A stretch of 59,675 nucleotides of DNA from JANNXQ01 sp038238555. Its GTDB lineage: Bacteria; Verrucomicrobiota; Verrucomicrobiia; Chthoniobacterales; Chthoniobacteraceae. The stretch lies in the NCBI GenBank assembly GCA_038238555.1, contig JBBRXP010000009.1, positions 1 to 59,675 on the forward strand, given 5' to 3'. Of the stretch, positions 15,801 through 24,503 are shown in pieces (positions within the stretch are counted from its first letter, which is position 1; each line of letters begins with the position of its first letter). The notes beneath the pieces are model-generated. The model was not told the DNA's origin, did no database searches, and worked only from the letters and a program-made list of their open reading frames with translations. The translations under genes and the position numbers were made by a program.

Positions 15801-17150
15801 ATGTTCACCCGGTTCTTGCTTCCTCTGGCCTTACTCTCGTCATGCGCTTTCGCTGGCGATGTGCGCGGCTTCGGCGCGGTGGGCGATGGCACGGCGGACG
15901 ACACCGCCGCGCTGCAACGCGCCGTGGATGCCGGGGGCTCGGTGCTCATCCCCGAGGGCATTTACCGCACCACGCAGCCCGTCATCATCACGCTCAAGAA
16001 ATCGGGGTTCACCGCCGTTGTCGCCAATGGCTCGGCGCGCATCGTCGCGGCCGGACCCGGGCCGGCGCTGCGTTTCATCGGCACGCACGGCGGCACGGCG
16101 GCGCCGGAGTCCGTGAAGCCCGAGGTGCTCGCGCGCGAGAGGATGCCGATGGTCGATGGCTTGGAAATCGTGGGCGAGCACGCCGAGGCCGATGGCATCG
16201 AGGCCGCGGGCACCTTGCAACTCACCATCACTCGCACGCGCATTAGCCACGTGCGCCATGCCATTCATTTCGTGGGGCGCAATCGCAACATCGTCGTGGC
16301 GAATTGCCACCTCTACGACAACCGCGGCATCGGCATCTTCTACGACGGGGTGAACCTTCACCAATCGAACATTACCGGCACGCACATTAGTTACTGCGCG
16401 GGTGGTGGCTTGGTTACTCGCGGCGGCGAAGTGCGCAACGTGCAGATCGCCGGCTGCGACATCGAAAGTAACATGACGCCCGACGCGCCCGAGACGGCCA
16501 ATGTGTTACTCGATTCTCGCGGAGGTTCGACCGCCGAGGTAGCCATCACCGGCTGCACGCTTCAGCACAACAGTAAGTCACCCGGCTCCGCCAACGTGCG
16601 CATCCTCGGCCCCGGCGCCGATCGCACTGCCGCGGATAAAGAGCGCAAGAGCCCGCAGTGGGGCCACGTTACCATCACGGGAAATGTATTCAGCGACGTG
16701 CGCGTAAACGTCCACATCCACCAGGCGCGCGGCATTGTTATTTCGGGTAACACATTTTGGGAGGGTTATGACCGGGACTTACTCGTCGAAGAAAGCAGTA
16801 ACGTGGTGATCGGGGAAAATAACTTCGAGCGCAATCCCGGTTACGAGCTCTGGCAGAAGGAAGAACCGAAACAAGGCGTGCTCTTGCGCGGTTGCGTGGA
16901 TTGCACCCTGCATGGCCTGCACCTCCTCGGCGTGCACGGGCAGCTCGCCGCCATCGTGCTGGAAGATTGCCGCCGCCTGCACATCGCCGACTGCACCGTG
17001 CTCGACAGCGACCACGCCGGCCTGCTGCTTCACAACGTGCGCGACAGCTTCCTCCACGGCTGCTTCCTGCGCGACGACCGCGAGGAGAAGCCCGCCTTCA
17101 CGCCCATCCTCATCGAGAGCGGCGCGGGCAATCGGATCGAAGAGCGGTAA
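15801..17150 (+). CDS. Secreted right-handed parallel beta-helix protein (pectate lyase-like)
   Basis: This 449-residue protein has a signal peptide (MFTRFLLPLALLSSCAFAGD). Just after it comes the start of a pectate-lyase-3 type fold (VRGFGAVGDGTADDTAALQR). The remainder (about 100-445) is a series of short hydrophobic-Asn repeats such as NIVVANCHLYDNRGIGIFYD and GIVISGNTFW, typical of a beta-helix with asparagine ladders. Such proteins bind or cleave polysaccharides: lyases, polygalacturonases or epimerases. No catalytic residues can be assigned with confidence. Position next to the sulfatase and DUF1549 block suggests action on the same sulfated or uronic-acid glycan. A small GC-rich hairpin follows its stop. 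Confidence 0.8.
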   Translation: MFTRFLLPLALLSSCAFAGDVRGFGAVGDGTADDTAALQRAVDAGGSVLIPEGIYRTTQPVIITLKKSGFTAVVANGSARIVAAGPGPALRFIGTHGGTAAPESVKPEVLARERMPMVDGLEIVGEHAEADGIEAAGTLQLTITRTRISHVRHAIHFVGRNRNIVVANCHLYDNRGIGIFYDGVNLHQSNITGTHISYCAGGGLVTRGGEVRNVQIAGCDIESNMTPDAPETANVLLDSRGGSTAEVAITGCTLQHNSKSPGSANVRILGPGADRTAADKERKSPQWGHVTITGNVFSDVRVNVHIHQARGIVISGNTFWEGYDRDLLVEESSNVVIGENNFERNPGYELWQKEEPKQGVLLRGCVDCTLHGLHLLGVHGQLAAIVLEDCRRLHIADCTVLDSDHAGLLLHNVRDSFLHGCFLRDDREEKPAFTPILIESGAGNRIEER

Positions 17151-17160
17151 GCGTCAGGAG

Positions 17161-17189
17161 AAGGCGGCTCCCTGTGTGATGCCGCCTTT
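17161..17189 (+). terminator. Possible terminator after the beta-helix gene
   Basis: An 8-base-pair stem (AAGGCGGC at 17161-17168 with GCCGCCTT at 17181-17188) and a 12-base loop lie 11 bases after the beta-helix stop. Only a short T-run follows, so termination would be weak or Rho-assisted. Confidence 0.4.
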
Positions 17190-17249
17190 CAGCCATCGCG
17201 TTCCTACCCAAGAAACTTTAACTAACAAGACCCAACTCATCGCTCTTTT

Positions 17250-18086
17250 GTGAAAACCCGCTTCTCCATCCTGTCTTTGCTCCTCGCCCAAAACCTCTGC
17301 GCGTTGCCAGCGGTGGCGGAGATTACTTACATTGATTCGGCGCATCCGCTTCCCGAGCTTTCGGACCCGAAGGTGCTCGACTATCAGCATCACATGCTGG
17401 TGGTGGATAACCACGGGTCGGCACTTTATCCCGTCGTGAAGCGGCATGATGACAGGAACGGGCAGCCGCAATACGACGTGCAGCTCTACGGGATGAAGGA
17501 CGAGCGCACGCACGAACTGGCCAATGCGAAACGATACCGCCAGCAACTCGAGAATTATCTCAATGGGATGTTCCAGAAGATGGAACAGGAGCATGCCCAG
17601 GAGATCGTGATCTATGTCCACAGCGGGCTCAATAACGTGGAGGGAGCGGTAAGGAAGACAGCGTATCTAACCGATTACTTCCGCACGAAAGAGCCGGAGA
17701 AGAAGATCTACTACATTGGTATCTGCTGGAACTCGGCGTTGGGGCCCACTTACTACGAGCATCTCTTCCGCGTCCGCGAGGGTCTGCGGCAGCCAGCGCG
17801 GGCGATCCTCAGCTCGCCGGCGGCGCTCCTGGCCGATGTCGGATCGGCACTCGCGCGTCTGCCGCTGCGCTCGATCGATTTGCTCTACAATGATGCGGAG
17901 TCGATAAATCCCAACGGCTTTTCACGGCATCGGCTGGCGGAGGCGCGGGCAAGATATCTCGTGCAACAGACGAATAACCAACCAAGGCAACCGGGAGCGC
18001 AGGTGATCGATCTTGGCGACGAGCGCGACTGGCCGGCAAGACGTGGGACGCAGCGCGCTGGGTGGCGACGTGGCCGACAAAGGTAG
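17250..18086 (+). CDS. Secreted alpha/beta hydrolase, N-terminal part (frameshifted)
   Basis: This frame encodes a signal peptide (start at GTG 17250, MKTRFSILSLLLAQNL). It continues with the first half of an alpha/beta hydrolase, including a strand ending IVIYVHSGLNN (about 114-124), the usual oxyanion-side histidine region. From about 18030 the frame turns into Arg-rich sequence that looks unconstrained and stops at 18086. The hydrolase sequence continues in the next frame from about 18032 (AGKTWDAARWVATWP). A single missing base near 18030 would explain this. The two parts together would form a protein of about 550 residues. I treat it as one gene broken by a real or artefactual frameshift. 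Confidence 0.7.
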   Translation: MKTRFSILSLLLAQNLCALPAVAEITYIDSAHPLPELSDPKVLDYQHHMLVVDNHGSALYPVVKRHDDRNGQPQYDVQLYGMKDERTHELANAKRYRQQLENYLNGMFQKMEQEHAQEIVIYVHSGLNNVEGAVRKTAYLTDYFRTKEPEKKIYYIGICWNSALGPTYYEHLFRVREGLRQPARAILSSPAALLADVGSALARLPLRSIDLLYNDAESINPNGFSRHRLAEARARYLVQQTNNQPRQPGAQVIDLGDERDWPARRGTQRAGWRRGRQR

Positions 18087-18907
18087 CGACCCTGCCCCTC
18101 ATCGACACATTGGGAGTGCAGCCTTGGAAGAACATGATCCGGCGGACGCGGACGATGTTTGAGCGCGAGTGGAATTTTCTCCCGGAGCTCACGGGAAAAG
18201 AGCCCGATTACGACGCGCTCAACTACAGTGCGCGGCAAGGGGCGACTCGCGTTTTCTGCAAACAAGCTTCGGCTTACCTCGCGGCACAAAAGAATCGCCC
18301 CGGCTTCAAGCCTCCGACGATCACGCTCATTGGACATTCCATGGGGGCCATCGTCGTGGCGGAGATGCTCCATCGTTCGCACGATATCGAGACGCAAAGC
18401 GCGTTGCCCTTCGACCGCGTCGTCCTGATGGCCGCGGCATGCAGCGTCAATGACTTTAAGAACAAGGTCGCACCTTATCTCCTGGAGAAGGTGAACCAGC
18501 GCACGAAGCTCTACAATCTCTGCCTTAACGACGCAGCCGAGCGGGTGGAGAAATATCCCGGCGAATTTGACCTCGCCGCCCGCGGCAGCCTCCTGGTGTG
18601 GATCGATACGCTCTTTCAAGATCCCGAAAGTGAGAACGATCGCACCTTTGGTCGTTGGGAGAACGCTGTGCTTGCCACCGACGACATTCCCGCCGCCGTG
18701 TTGAATCGGATGACAATCAAGCAATTCGGCCGCGACCGCCCGAGGTCACAGATCAACTACACCGTCGGCAAGACGGCTCCGAAAGGCCCATTTATCCTCG
18801 AGCCGACGCATCACGGAGACTTCTCCCGATTCGCGCCGAAGACTGCGACTACAAACTTCGGTTTCTGGCGGGATCTCTATTGGACGACGGAAACGGTGGG
18901 GCGCTGA
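18062..18907 (+). CDS. Alpha/beta hydrolase, C-terminal part with GHSMG nucleophile elbow (frameshifted)
   Basis: This frame carries the catalytic half of the hydrolase begun at 17250. The nucleophile elbow TLIGHSMGAIVVAEM places the catalytic serine at about residue 93 of this fragment. A later Asp (WIDTLF) and His (PTHHGDFSRF) are plausible triad members, with the region ending FWRDLYW. If read as a separate gene it would start at GTG 18062, with no Shine-Dalgarno and no complete fold, so it is better seen as the continuation of the previous frame. Substrate unknown; lipase- or esterase-like. It is followed by a papain-like protease and another hydrolase. Confidence 0.7.
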   Translation: MATWPTKVATLPLIDTLGVQPWKNMIRRTRTMFEREWNFLPELTGKEPDYDALNYSARQGATRVFCKQASAYLAAQKNRPGFKPPTITLIGHSMGAIVVAEMLHRSHDIETQSALPFDRVVLMAAACSVNDFKNKVAPYLLEKVNQRTKLYNLCLNDAAERVEKYPGEFDLAARGSLLVWIDTLFQDPESENDRTFGRWENAVLATDDIPAAVLNRMTIKQFGRDRPRSQINYTVGKTAPKGPFILEPTHHGDFSRFAPKTATTNFGFWRDLYWTTETVGR

Positions 18908-19026
18908 ATCGAGTAAGAGCGACCGCGTTACGCGGCGTGAGCGTTTTTCATTTTCCTGATTCCGTTTCCGAGGTTGGTGTGCTCGACTCGCGGGCTTCGT
19001 CCTCCCAAAAATCGAACTCCAATCCC

Positions 19027-19806
19027 ATGAGCGCAAAAATAAAAACCCATTCCTCGCAACACTACGGCTGGCTGCCCGACCTGCCGGATTACCGCGATCT
19101 TCTCTACTCGAAGATCGCCCCGCGCATCGCGGCGCTGCCGCCTTCCGTGAGCCTCCAGGCGGGTTGCCCGCCGGTGGAAGATCAGGGGCAGCTCGGCAGT
19201 TGCACGGCCAACGCGCTGGTGGGGGCGCTTGAGTTTCTCGAGAAGAAAGATGGGGCGCCTTTCGCCGATCTCAGCCGGCTCTTTGTCTATTACAACGAAC
19301 GCGTGATCGAAGATACCGTGGCCCAGGATAGCGGTGCTTTCCTGCGCGACGGGGTAAAGTCGCTCGCCAAGCAGGGAGTGTGTCGCGAGGGCAAGTGGCC
19401 TTATGCCATCGGTGCTTTTACCAAGAAGCCTCCGCAGGCTTGTTACTCCGAAGCGACCAATCATCAGATTACTTCCTATCACCGCATCAATACCGTCCAC
19501 GAGATGCGCGTGTGCCTGGCTGATGGGTATCCCTTCGTCTTCGGCTTCACGGTCTATGATGGCTTTGAGTCTCCTCAAGTCGCCAGGACCGGCACCTTAA
19601 GCATGCCGAAGAAGACCGAGAGTGTCGTGGGCGGACACGCCGTGCTCGCGGTGGGTTACAACGACAAACAAAAGCGTTTCCTGATCCGTAACTCATGGGG
19701 GGATAAGTGGGGCAAGAAAGGTTACTTCACCATCCCCTACGCTTACTTGGAGGATCGTAACTTATCCGACGACTTCTGGACCATCCGCGCCTCGGAGGAA
19801 GGATAG
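19027..19806 (+). CDS. Papain-like (C1A) cysteine peptidase without signal peptide
   Basis: This 259-residue peptidase shows the full papain catalytic set: oxyanion Gln53 and nucleophile Cys59 in EDQGQLGSCTAN, His204 in VGGHAVLAVGYN, and Asn222 in RNSWGDKWG. The start (YGWLPDLPDYRD) is characteristic of bacterial C1A enzymes whose mature form begins close to the N-terminus, so no inhibitory propeptide is present. The ATG at 19027 was chosen because upstream codons are not conserved. No signal peptide is seen, so it is cytoplasmic or exported by another route. It sits between two alpha/beta hydrolase genes on the same strand, with gaps of 119 and 29 bases. Confidence 0.9.
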   Translation: MSAKIKTHSSQHYGWLPDLPDYRDLLYSKIAPRIAALPPSVSLQAGCPPVEDQGQLGSCTANALVGALEFLEKKDGAPFADLSRLFVYYNERVIEDTVAQDSGAFLRDGVKSLAKQGVCREGKWPYAIGAFTKKPPQACYSEATNHQITSYHRINTVHEMRVCLADGYPFVFGFTVYDGFESPQVARTGTLSMPKKTESVVGGHAVLAVGYNDKQKRFLIRNSWGDKWGKKGYFTIPYAYLEDRNLSDDFWTIRASEEG

Positions 19807-19835
19807 GCCGGGGAAGTTACTTTTGCTTCCAAGTC

Positions 19836-20855
19836 ATGCCCCGATACTGGCTCATCAGCGATCGCAATCACGGCGGCGTTGGCACCGGGCGCAACGTGGC
19901 CGGGCTTAGTTACTTTGTGAGCGACCGAGGTCCGCTCGATAACATCGCCAACTGGCGCAAAGTAACTCCCACTCAGTTTCGCACGCTGCTGGCCGCGGCG
20001 GCCGATGCCTTCCCCGCGTTGCCCCACGGCGATAACGAAAACCAGAGCCACGTGACCATCCTCGTCCACGGCTTTAACGTTAGCTTCACGCACTCGACCG
20101 CATTTTACCAAGACCTCTGCAAGCGGCTGTTCACCGGCCCCGATAGTCTCGGTCTCTGCATCCTTTACGATTGGCCTTCGCTCGGCACCATCGTTGGTTA
20201 CGAGCCCGACCGCGCCCACGCCCGCGAATGCGCCGGCGACCTTACCGACATCCTGGCCGAGCTCTTCGACTGGCTCGTAAAGAAACAGCAGGACGCGATC
20301 AAGAGCGACGGCGACCCGCAGGTAGCTTGCAAAGCCAAAGTCTCCCTCATCTCCCACAGCATGGGTAATTATGTGGTGCAAAAAGCCATGCACGCGGCGT
20401 GGACGCGCAAGAATCAGCCGCTCTTGGTAAGCCTCATTAACCAGCTCCTTATGGTCGCCGCCGACGTGGATAACGATCTCTTCGATACCGGCGCGCCTGA
20501 CAACGACGACGGCGCGGCCATCGCCAATCTCACCTATCGCATCACCGCTCTCTACAGCGGACGCGACGCCGTGCTCGGCGCCTCTTCGGGCCTCAAACAC
20601 TTTGGCACTCGCCGCCTCGGCCGCACCGGCCTGGCCCATCGCCCGCCGCTCGTAGATTCCCCGCCGGCGACCGATAACGTGTGGGACGTCGATTGCTCCA
20701 GCTTCTTCCCGCCGAAGGTCAGCGGCACCGCCGTTCACGGCGCCTATTTTGCCAACGACGGCACCATCGAGTTGATGCGGCAAATTCTCCGCGGCCTCGA
20801 CCGTGGGGTTCTGGATGCGCTGGGCGTCACCGAGGGCAATGCGTGGCCTGCGTGA
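19836..20855 (+). CDS. Alpha/beta hydrolase of the DUF900 type
   Basis: This 339-residue protein has VTILVHGFNVSF at about 73-84 (strand 3 and oxyanion HG motif), ILYDWPSLG near 109-117, and the nucleophile elbow SLISHSMGNYVV with Ser175. These are features of the DUF900 group of alpha/beta hydrolases. A late HGAYFANDGTIE offers a candidate His. There is no signal peptide, so it is probably cytoplasmic, in contrast to the exported hydrolase two genes upstream. It may form a small operon with the papain-like protease, 29 bases upstream. Function unknown: esterase, lipase or peptide hydrolase. Confidence 0.8.
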   Translation: MPRYWLISDRNHGGVGTGRNVAGLSYFVSDRGPLDNIANWRKVTPTQFRTLLAAAADAFPALPHGDNENQSHVTILVHGFNVSFTHSTAFYQDLCKRLFTGPDSLGLCILYDWPSLGTIVGYEPDRAHARECAGDLTDILAELFDWLVKKQQDAIKSDGDPQVACKAKVSLISHSMGNYVVQKAMHAAWTRKNQPLLVSLINQLLMVAADVDNDLFDTGAPDNDDGAAIANLTYRITALYSGRDAVLGASSGLKHFGTRRLGRTGLAHRPPLVDSPPATDNVWDVDCSSFFPPKVSGTAVHGAYFANDGTIELMRQILRGLDRGVLDALGVTEGNAWPA

Positions 20856-21005
20856 AGAATCTGTCATATCGAGAAACAGCAGGTTCCTGCCGGTTTCTTC
20901 ATCGTCTCCCGCGGCGGCTTTGGGACGCTCCACGCGGAGGAGTTGTTCGAGCTCTTCGCGCAGCTTTCTCTTCCCTTGCGGCGTCATGTAATTTTTCGCG
21001 CCGGC
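20853..21005 (-). pseudogene. Remnant of a GreA/GreB transcript cleavage factor (N-terminal coiled coil)
   Basis: On the minus strand, frame from about 21005, the translation KNYMTPQGKRKLREELEQ followed by LLRVERPK matches the conserved start of Gre factors (the usual pattern is YITPEG..L..EL..L...ERP). It breaks off after about 25 recognisable residues and runs into unrelated sequence and then the end of the hydrolase gene. The C-terminal FKBP-like domain is missing. I infer a truncated gre gene left by deletion. An intact gre gene would be expected elsewhere. Confidence 0.5.
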
Positions 21006-21087
21006 GGGGAGCGCGGAGATGGGGCCGGGGGATGTCGGATGAATCGGGAAGGTCGGACTTGCGGGTGGATGCCTTGCTCTGGGTCTG

Positions 21088-21188
21088 CAAATTTTCAATT
21101 TTCAATTCTCAATTCTCAATTCCTCCTCCGCCGCCGGTCACATCGCATTTCGCTGATCCACGGATTGGAGATTGAATATTGAAAATTG
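21088..21188. repeat. AT-rich tandem-unit inverted repeat before ligD
   Basis: The left part 21088-21122 is tandem copies of AATTTTC and AATTCTC. The right part 21163-21188 (ATTGGAGATTGAATATTGAA and following) is the matching unit in the opposite sense. This forms an imperfect stem over a 40-base GC-rich loop. It is far more AT-rich than its surroundings. It occupies the leader of the ligD gene, whose ATG is 7 bases after the right arm. No other feature is seen in 20856-21194 apart from the Gre remnant. Confidence 0.75.
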
Positions 21189-21194
21189 CCCGCC

Positions 21195-22802
21195 ATGCCC
21201 GCCAAGCATTCCTCTTCCTTGCGCGAATACGCCCGCAAGCGCGACTTCCGCCAGACGGCGGAACCGCGCGCAACCAAAGGCAAAGCCGCGGACGCCGCGC
21301 CGCGATTTGCGATTCAGAAACACGCGGCTTCGCGATTGCACTACGACTTCCGGCTTGAAATGGGCGGCGCCCTCAAGTCGTGGGCAGTGCCGAAAGGCGT
21401 GCCTTTTGAAAAGGGCGACAAGCGCCTGGCGGTGCAGGTCGAGGATCACCCGATCGACTACGCGGCCTTTGAAGGCACGATCCCGAAAGGCCAGTATGGC
21501 GGCGGCACCGTGATGCTGTGGGACACGGGCACGTACGAAAATCTCGGGTCGAGCGCGCTGAAGGATCTCGCGGCGGGCAAACTTCACTTTGCGCTCGCGG
21601 GCCGGAAGCTCCGCGGCGAATGGACGCTGGTGCGCACCCGGCGCGGCGAGGGCAATGAGTGGCTGCTCATCAAGAGCGGCGCGGACGTGAAACCCGTCGC
21701 GAAGAAAGCGGACGACGAGTCGTGCCTCACGGGCCGCAGCATGGCGCAGATCGCGCGCGACGCCGACGCGCAGTGGCAATCGAACCGGCCCGCAGCGAAG
21801 AAGGAAAAGGCCCACGCGACACTGCACTTTGTCGAGCCGATGAAGGCGACCCTCGTGGCCGATCCGCCCGCGCACGGCGAGTGGCTTTACGAGTTGAAGT
21901 TCGATGGCTACCGGGCGCTGGCGCTCAAGAGCGGAAGCCACGTGCAACTGCTTTCTCGCAATGAAAAGGATTTCGCGCCGCGCTTCCCCGAGATCGTGGA
22001 AGCGCTCGCCGCGCTGCCTGTGCGCGAGGCGATCCTCGACGGCGAAATCGTGGCGCTCGATTCCCAAGGGCGACCCAAGTTCCAATTGCTGCAAGCCTCC
22101 GAGATTGGCGCGCAGCGGCCTCCGCTGGCCTTCTACATTTTCGATCTCTTGCGCAAGGACGGCGCCGCTCTCGCGGGCAAGCCGCTGCACGAGCGCAGGG
22201 CGGTTCTCAGTGCGCTGCTTCGAGACGCTCGGGAGCCGATCCGCTTTTCCGCCACCATCGAAGGCGATCCGCGGCGCCTGCTCGACGAAGTGCGCCGGCG
22301 GGGACTCGAGGGCCTCATCGGCAAGGAACGCGACTCCCGTTACGAGGCGGGCCGGCGCAGCCGCGCGTGGATCAAGCTCAAGTGCGTGCAGGAGCAGGAG
22401 TTTGTCATCGGCGGTTACACGCCACCTGAGGGCGCCCGGAAATTTTTCGGCGCGCTGCTCGTCGGAGTATTTGAAAAGAAAAAGCTGCGCTTCGCCGGCA
22501 AGGTCGGCACCGGCTTTAACGCAACCCTCTTGCGCTCGCTGCACGGGAAGATGCGCGCCCTGGCTCAGGAAGCGTGTCCCTTTGCCGATCTCCCCGAAAA
22601 GAAGCAGGGCCGCTGGTCGCAGAACATCACTCCGCGCGAAATGAAGCGCTGCCACTGGACCGCGCCGCGCCTCATCTGCCAGGTGCGCTTTGCAGAGTGG
22701 ACTGAGGACGGCAAGCTGCGGCATCCTGTGTTTGTCGGGTTGCGCGAAGACAAGGACGCTGCGGATGTCAGCCGGGAAGTGGAGAGTTTTCCGGGGAGGT
22801 GA
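21195..22802 (+). CDS. ligD: LigD-type ATP-dependent DNA ligase with 3'-phosphoesterase domain
   Basis: The 535-residue protein joins an N-terminal phosphoesterase domain (about 40-165) to an ATP-dependent ligase. The first has FAIQKHAASRLHYDFRLEMG, LAVQVEDHPIDY and EGTIPKGQYGGGTV. The ligase nucleotidyltransferase core (about 215-395) has adenylation motif I ELKFDGYRAL, and an OB-fold C-terminus follows. LigD repairs double-strand breaks with Ku in bacterial non-homologous end joining. The polymerase/primase domain found in three-domain LigD proteins is absent, and no ku gene lies in the window. The start is ATG 21195 (MPAKHSSSLREYARKRDF). It converges with the next gene across 48 bases. Confidence 0.92.
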   Translation: MPAKHSSSLREYARKRDFRQTAEPRATKGKAADAAPRFAIQKHAASRLHYDFRLEMGGALKSWAVPKGVPFEKGDKRLAVQVEDHPIDYAAFEGTIPKGQYGGGTVMLWDTGTYENLGSSALKDLAAGKLHFALAGRKLRGEWTLVRTRRGEGNEWLLIKSGADVKPVAKKADDESCLTGRSMAQIARDADAQWQSNRPAAKKEKAHATLHFVEPMKATLVADPPAHGEWLYELKFDGYRALALKSGSHVQLLSRNEKDFAPRFPEIVEALAALPVREAILDGEIVALDSQGRPKFQLLQASEIGAQRPPLAFYIFDLLRKDGAALAGKPLHERRAVLSALLRDAREPIRFSATIEGDPRRLLDEVRRRGLEGLIGKERDSRYEAGRRSRAWIKLKCVQEQEFVIGGYTPPEGARKFFGALLVGVFEKKKLRFAGKVGTGFNATLLRSLHGKMRALAQEACPFADLPEKKQGRWSQNITPREMKRCHWTAPRLICQVRFAEWTEDGKLRHPVFVGLREDKDAADVSREVESFPGR

Positions 22803-22810
22803 CACCTCTC

Positions 22811-22853
22811 GCCTCCGCGACGAAGGCGCGCCCAAGTGCGCGCGTCGCGGCTA
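22811..22853. terminator. Possible shared terminator between convergent ligD and the heme protein gene
   Basis: CCGCGAC near 22814 and GTCGCGG near 22844 can pair around a GC-rich loop containing a further GCGCGC pairing. It lies in the 48-base gap between two gene ends, with no T-run on either side. A role in transcription termination is inferred from position only. Confidence 0.35.
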
Positions 22854-24503
22854 CCGCACTTTCAAAAGTTCCTCCTGCGTCCATGCGTCCTGGTGGCCGG
22901 CCACGGCGAGGCGCAGTTCTTTTACTGTGGCGGGTTCGACGGGTGCGGCGGTCTGCTCCCACTCGCGGCGGATGTAGGTGAGGATCGAGGCGACCTGCTC
23001 GTCGTCGAAGACACCCATCGCCGGCATGTCGAGCGAGTAGAGAGCGCCGTTTACTTTAAGCGGGCCGCGCACGCCGTTGAGCACGATGCGGCCGAGGCGC
23101 GCGACCGGGCCGAGCACCCATTCCGAATCAACCAGCGGCGGCGCGAGGCCCTCCATGCCGAGCCCGTGCGGCTGATGGCAGGCGGAGCAGACGGCGGTGA
23201 AGAGCACGCGGCCCATCTCGAAGCGCGCTTGTTCCGCGGCGGTGAGCGCGATGAGCGGCGGCTCCTCGGGCACGCCGGGCTTGCCCGGCCACACGAGCAG
23301 GGTAGCGACTTTTTCCACGGTCGCTTTTGCGGAGCCGCTGGATTTTTCCCGCAGCTTTGCTAAGGCCGCGGGTTCCGCGGGGAGCTTGATGGACTTGCGA
23401 ATCGCGGAAGGCTCAGTGGCCGCGGCGGCGAGCAGCGCGAGCCGGTGCGCGCTGGCTTGGGTGGGCAGCGCGGCGATGAGATCGAGCAGGCGCTCGACGC
23501 GGTCGGGTTTGCGCTCGGCCATCACGCAGCGGGCGAGGCCGGCCAGCAGTGGATCGGCGTCGCTCTTTCCCACGAAAGCTTCCAGCAGTTCGAGTTCGCG
23601 ACCGGCGAGTCCGCTTAAGACGGCTTCGCGCAGGAAAGTATGGCCGCCGGCGCTGCGCTGGAAAAGCGCCGCCATCGCGGCATCCGCGGCGCCGTCGCGC
23701 GCTTCGCCCAGGCTGAGCGCGAGCTGGAGTTGCACCTCCGGCGCGGACTCCGTGCGCGCCATCGCGATCCATTTCGCCAGCACTTCCGCGCGCTCGCCAC
23801 CGGCAAGCAGCGGCTCGCTCACGCGCAGCGCGGCGGCGCGCACGCGCGGATCGGAGTCGTCGAGCGCATGGTCCGCGACCTTTCCGCTCATGGCCCGCAG
23901 ACCATCGAGCGTCCACAAGGCGTGCAGGCGTCCGAGCGGCTCTGGGCCTTGATCCGCGAGCGACTCGAGCGCGGGCACCGTGGACTTGTCGCCGCGTTCC
24001 ACGAGCAGCCGTTGCGCGGTTTCACGCTGCCATGCATTCGCGTGAGAAAGGAGAGCGACCCACTGCGCGGGCGTCTTGTCTGCGGGCAACGTGGCGGTGG
24101 CGGGCTTGTGCTCCACCGGCACGATGCGCCAGATGCGGCCGAGGCCGGTCGGCTGGGCGAGGCCGCGCGCCACGCTCTGCTGCCGCAGGTAGGTGGTGAG
24201 CGAGATGCGGTGCTGGATCACCCCGCGATAAAAGTCCACCACGTAGAGCGCGCCGTCCGGCCCGGCGCCGAGATTCACGGGACGGAAGCGCTCATCGGTC
24301 GAAGCGAGAAATTCACGCTGCGCATACGCCTCGCGCGCGACGACCGTGCCGCGACCGGCGGTGACGATGTCGCGTTTCACGAGATTGCCCGCCGGCTCGC
24401 AGATGAATGCGCTGCCGTAAAATTCCGCCGGAAAAAGATGGCCGCGATAAATCAGGGGCGCGCACGCGGCGGTGAAATCCTTGAGCTTGTAGTCGCGCAA
24501 CAT
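22851..24503 (-). CDS. PVC-type heme-binding dehydrogenase, C-terminal part (frameshifted)
   Basis: This fragment continues the protein that begins at 25395. It starts at the end of a beta-propeller dehydrogenase domain (LGAGPDGALYVVDFYRGVIQ), then has a HEAT-like helical region at about 160-400 of the fragment. It ends with a c-type cytochrome domain holding the heme motif CSACH and a probable axial Met in LDMPAMG. This layout is that of PVC-type heme-binding CxxCH proteins of Planctomycetota and Verrucomicrobiota, likely periplasmic oxidoreductases acting on sugars or alcohols. In the other frame the sequence up to about 24540 matches the missing first half. An extra base near 24533-24541 separates them. 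Read together they give about 847 residues. Confidence 0.78.
   Translation of the reverse strand: MLRDYKLKDFTAACAPLIYRGHLFPAEFYGSAFICEPAGNLVKRDIVTAGRGTVVAREAYAQREFLASTDERFRPVNLGAGPDGALYVVDFYRGVIQHRISLTTYLRQQSVARGLAQPTGLGRIWRIVPVEHKPATATLPADKTPAQWVALLSHANAWQRETAQRLLVERGDKSTVPALESLADQGPEPLGRLHALWTLDGLRAMSGKVADHALDDSDPRVRAAALRVSEPLLAGGERAEVLAKWIAMARTESAPEVQLQLALSLGEARDGAADAAMAALFQRSAGGHTFLREAVLSGLAGRELELLEAFVGKSDADPLLAGLARCVMAERKPDRVERLLDLIAALPTQASAHRLALLAAAATEPSAIRKSIKLPAEPAALAKLREKSSGSAKATVEKVATLLVWPGKPGVPEEPPLIALTAAEQARFEMGRVLFTAVCSACHQPHGLGMEGLAPPLVDSEWVLGPVARLGRIVLNGVRGPLKVNGALYSLDMPAMGVFDDEQVASILTYIRREWEQTAAPVEPATVKELRLAVAGHQDAWTQEELLKVR

Noticed and set aside
19743..21098. Long minus-strand frame across the DUF900 hydrolase gene
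   Set aside because: Only its first 40 or so codons resemble a protein (the Gre remnant); the rest is an antisense shadow of the hydrolase gene.
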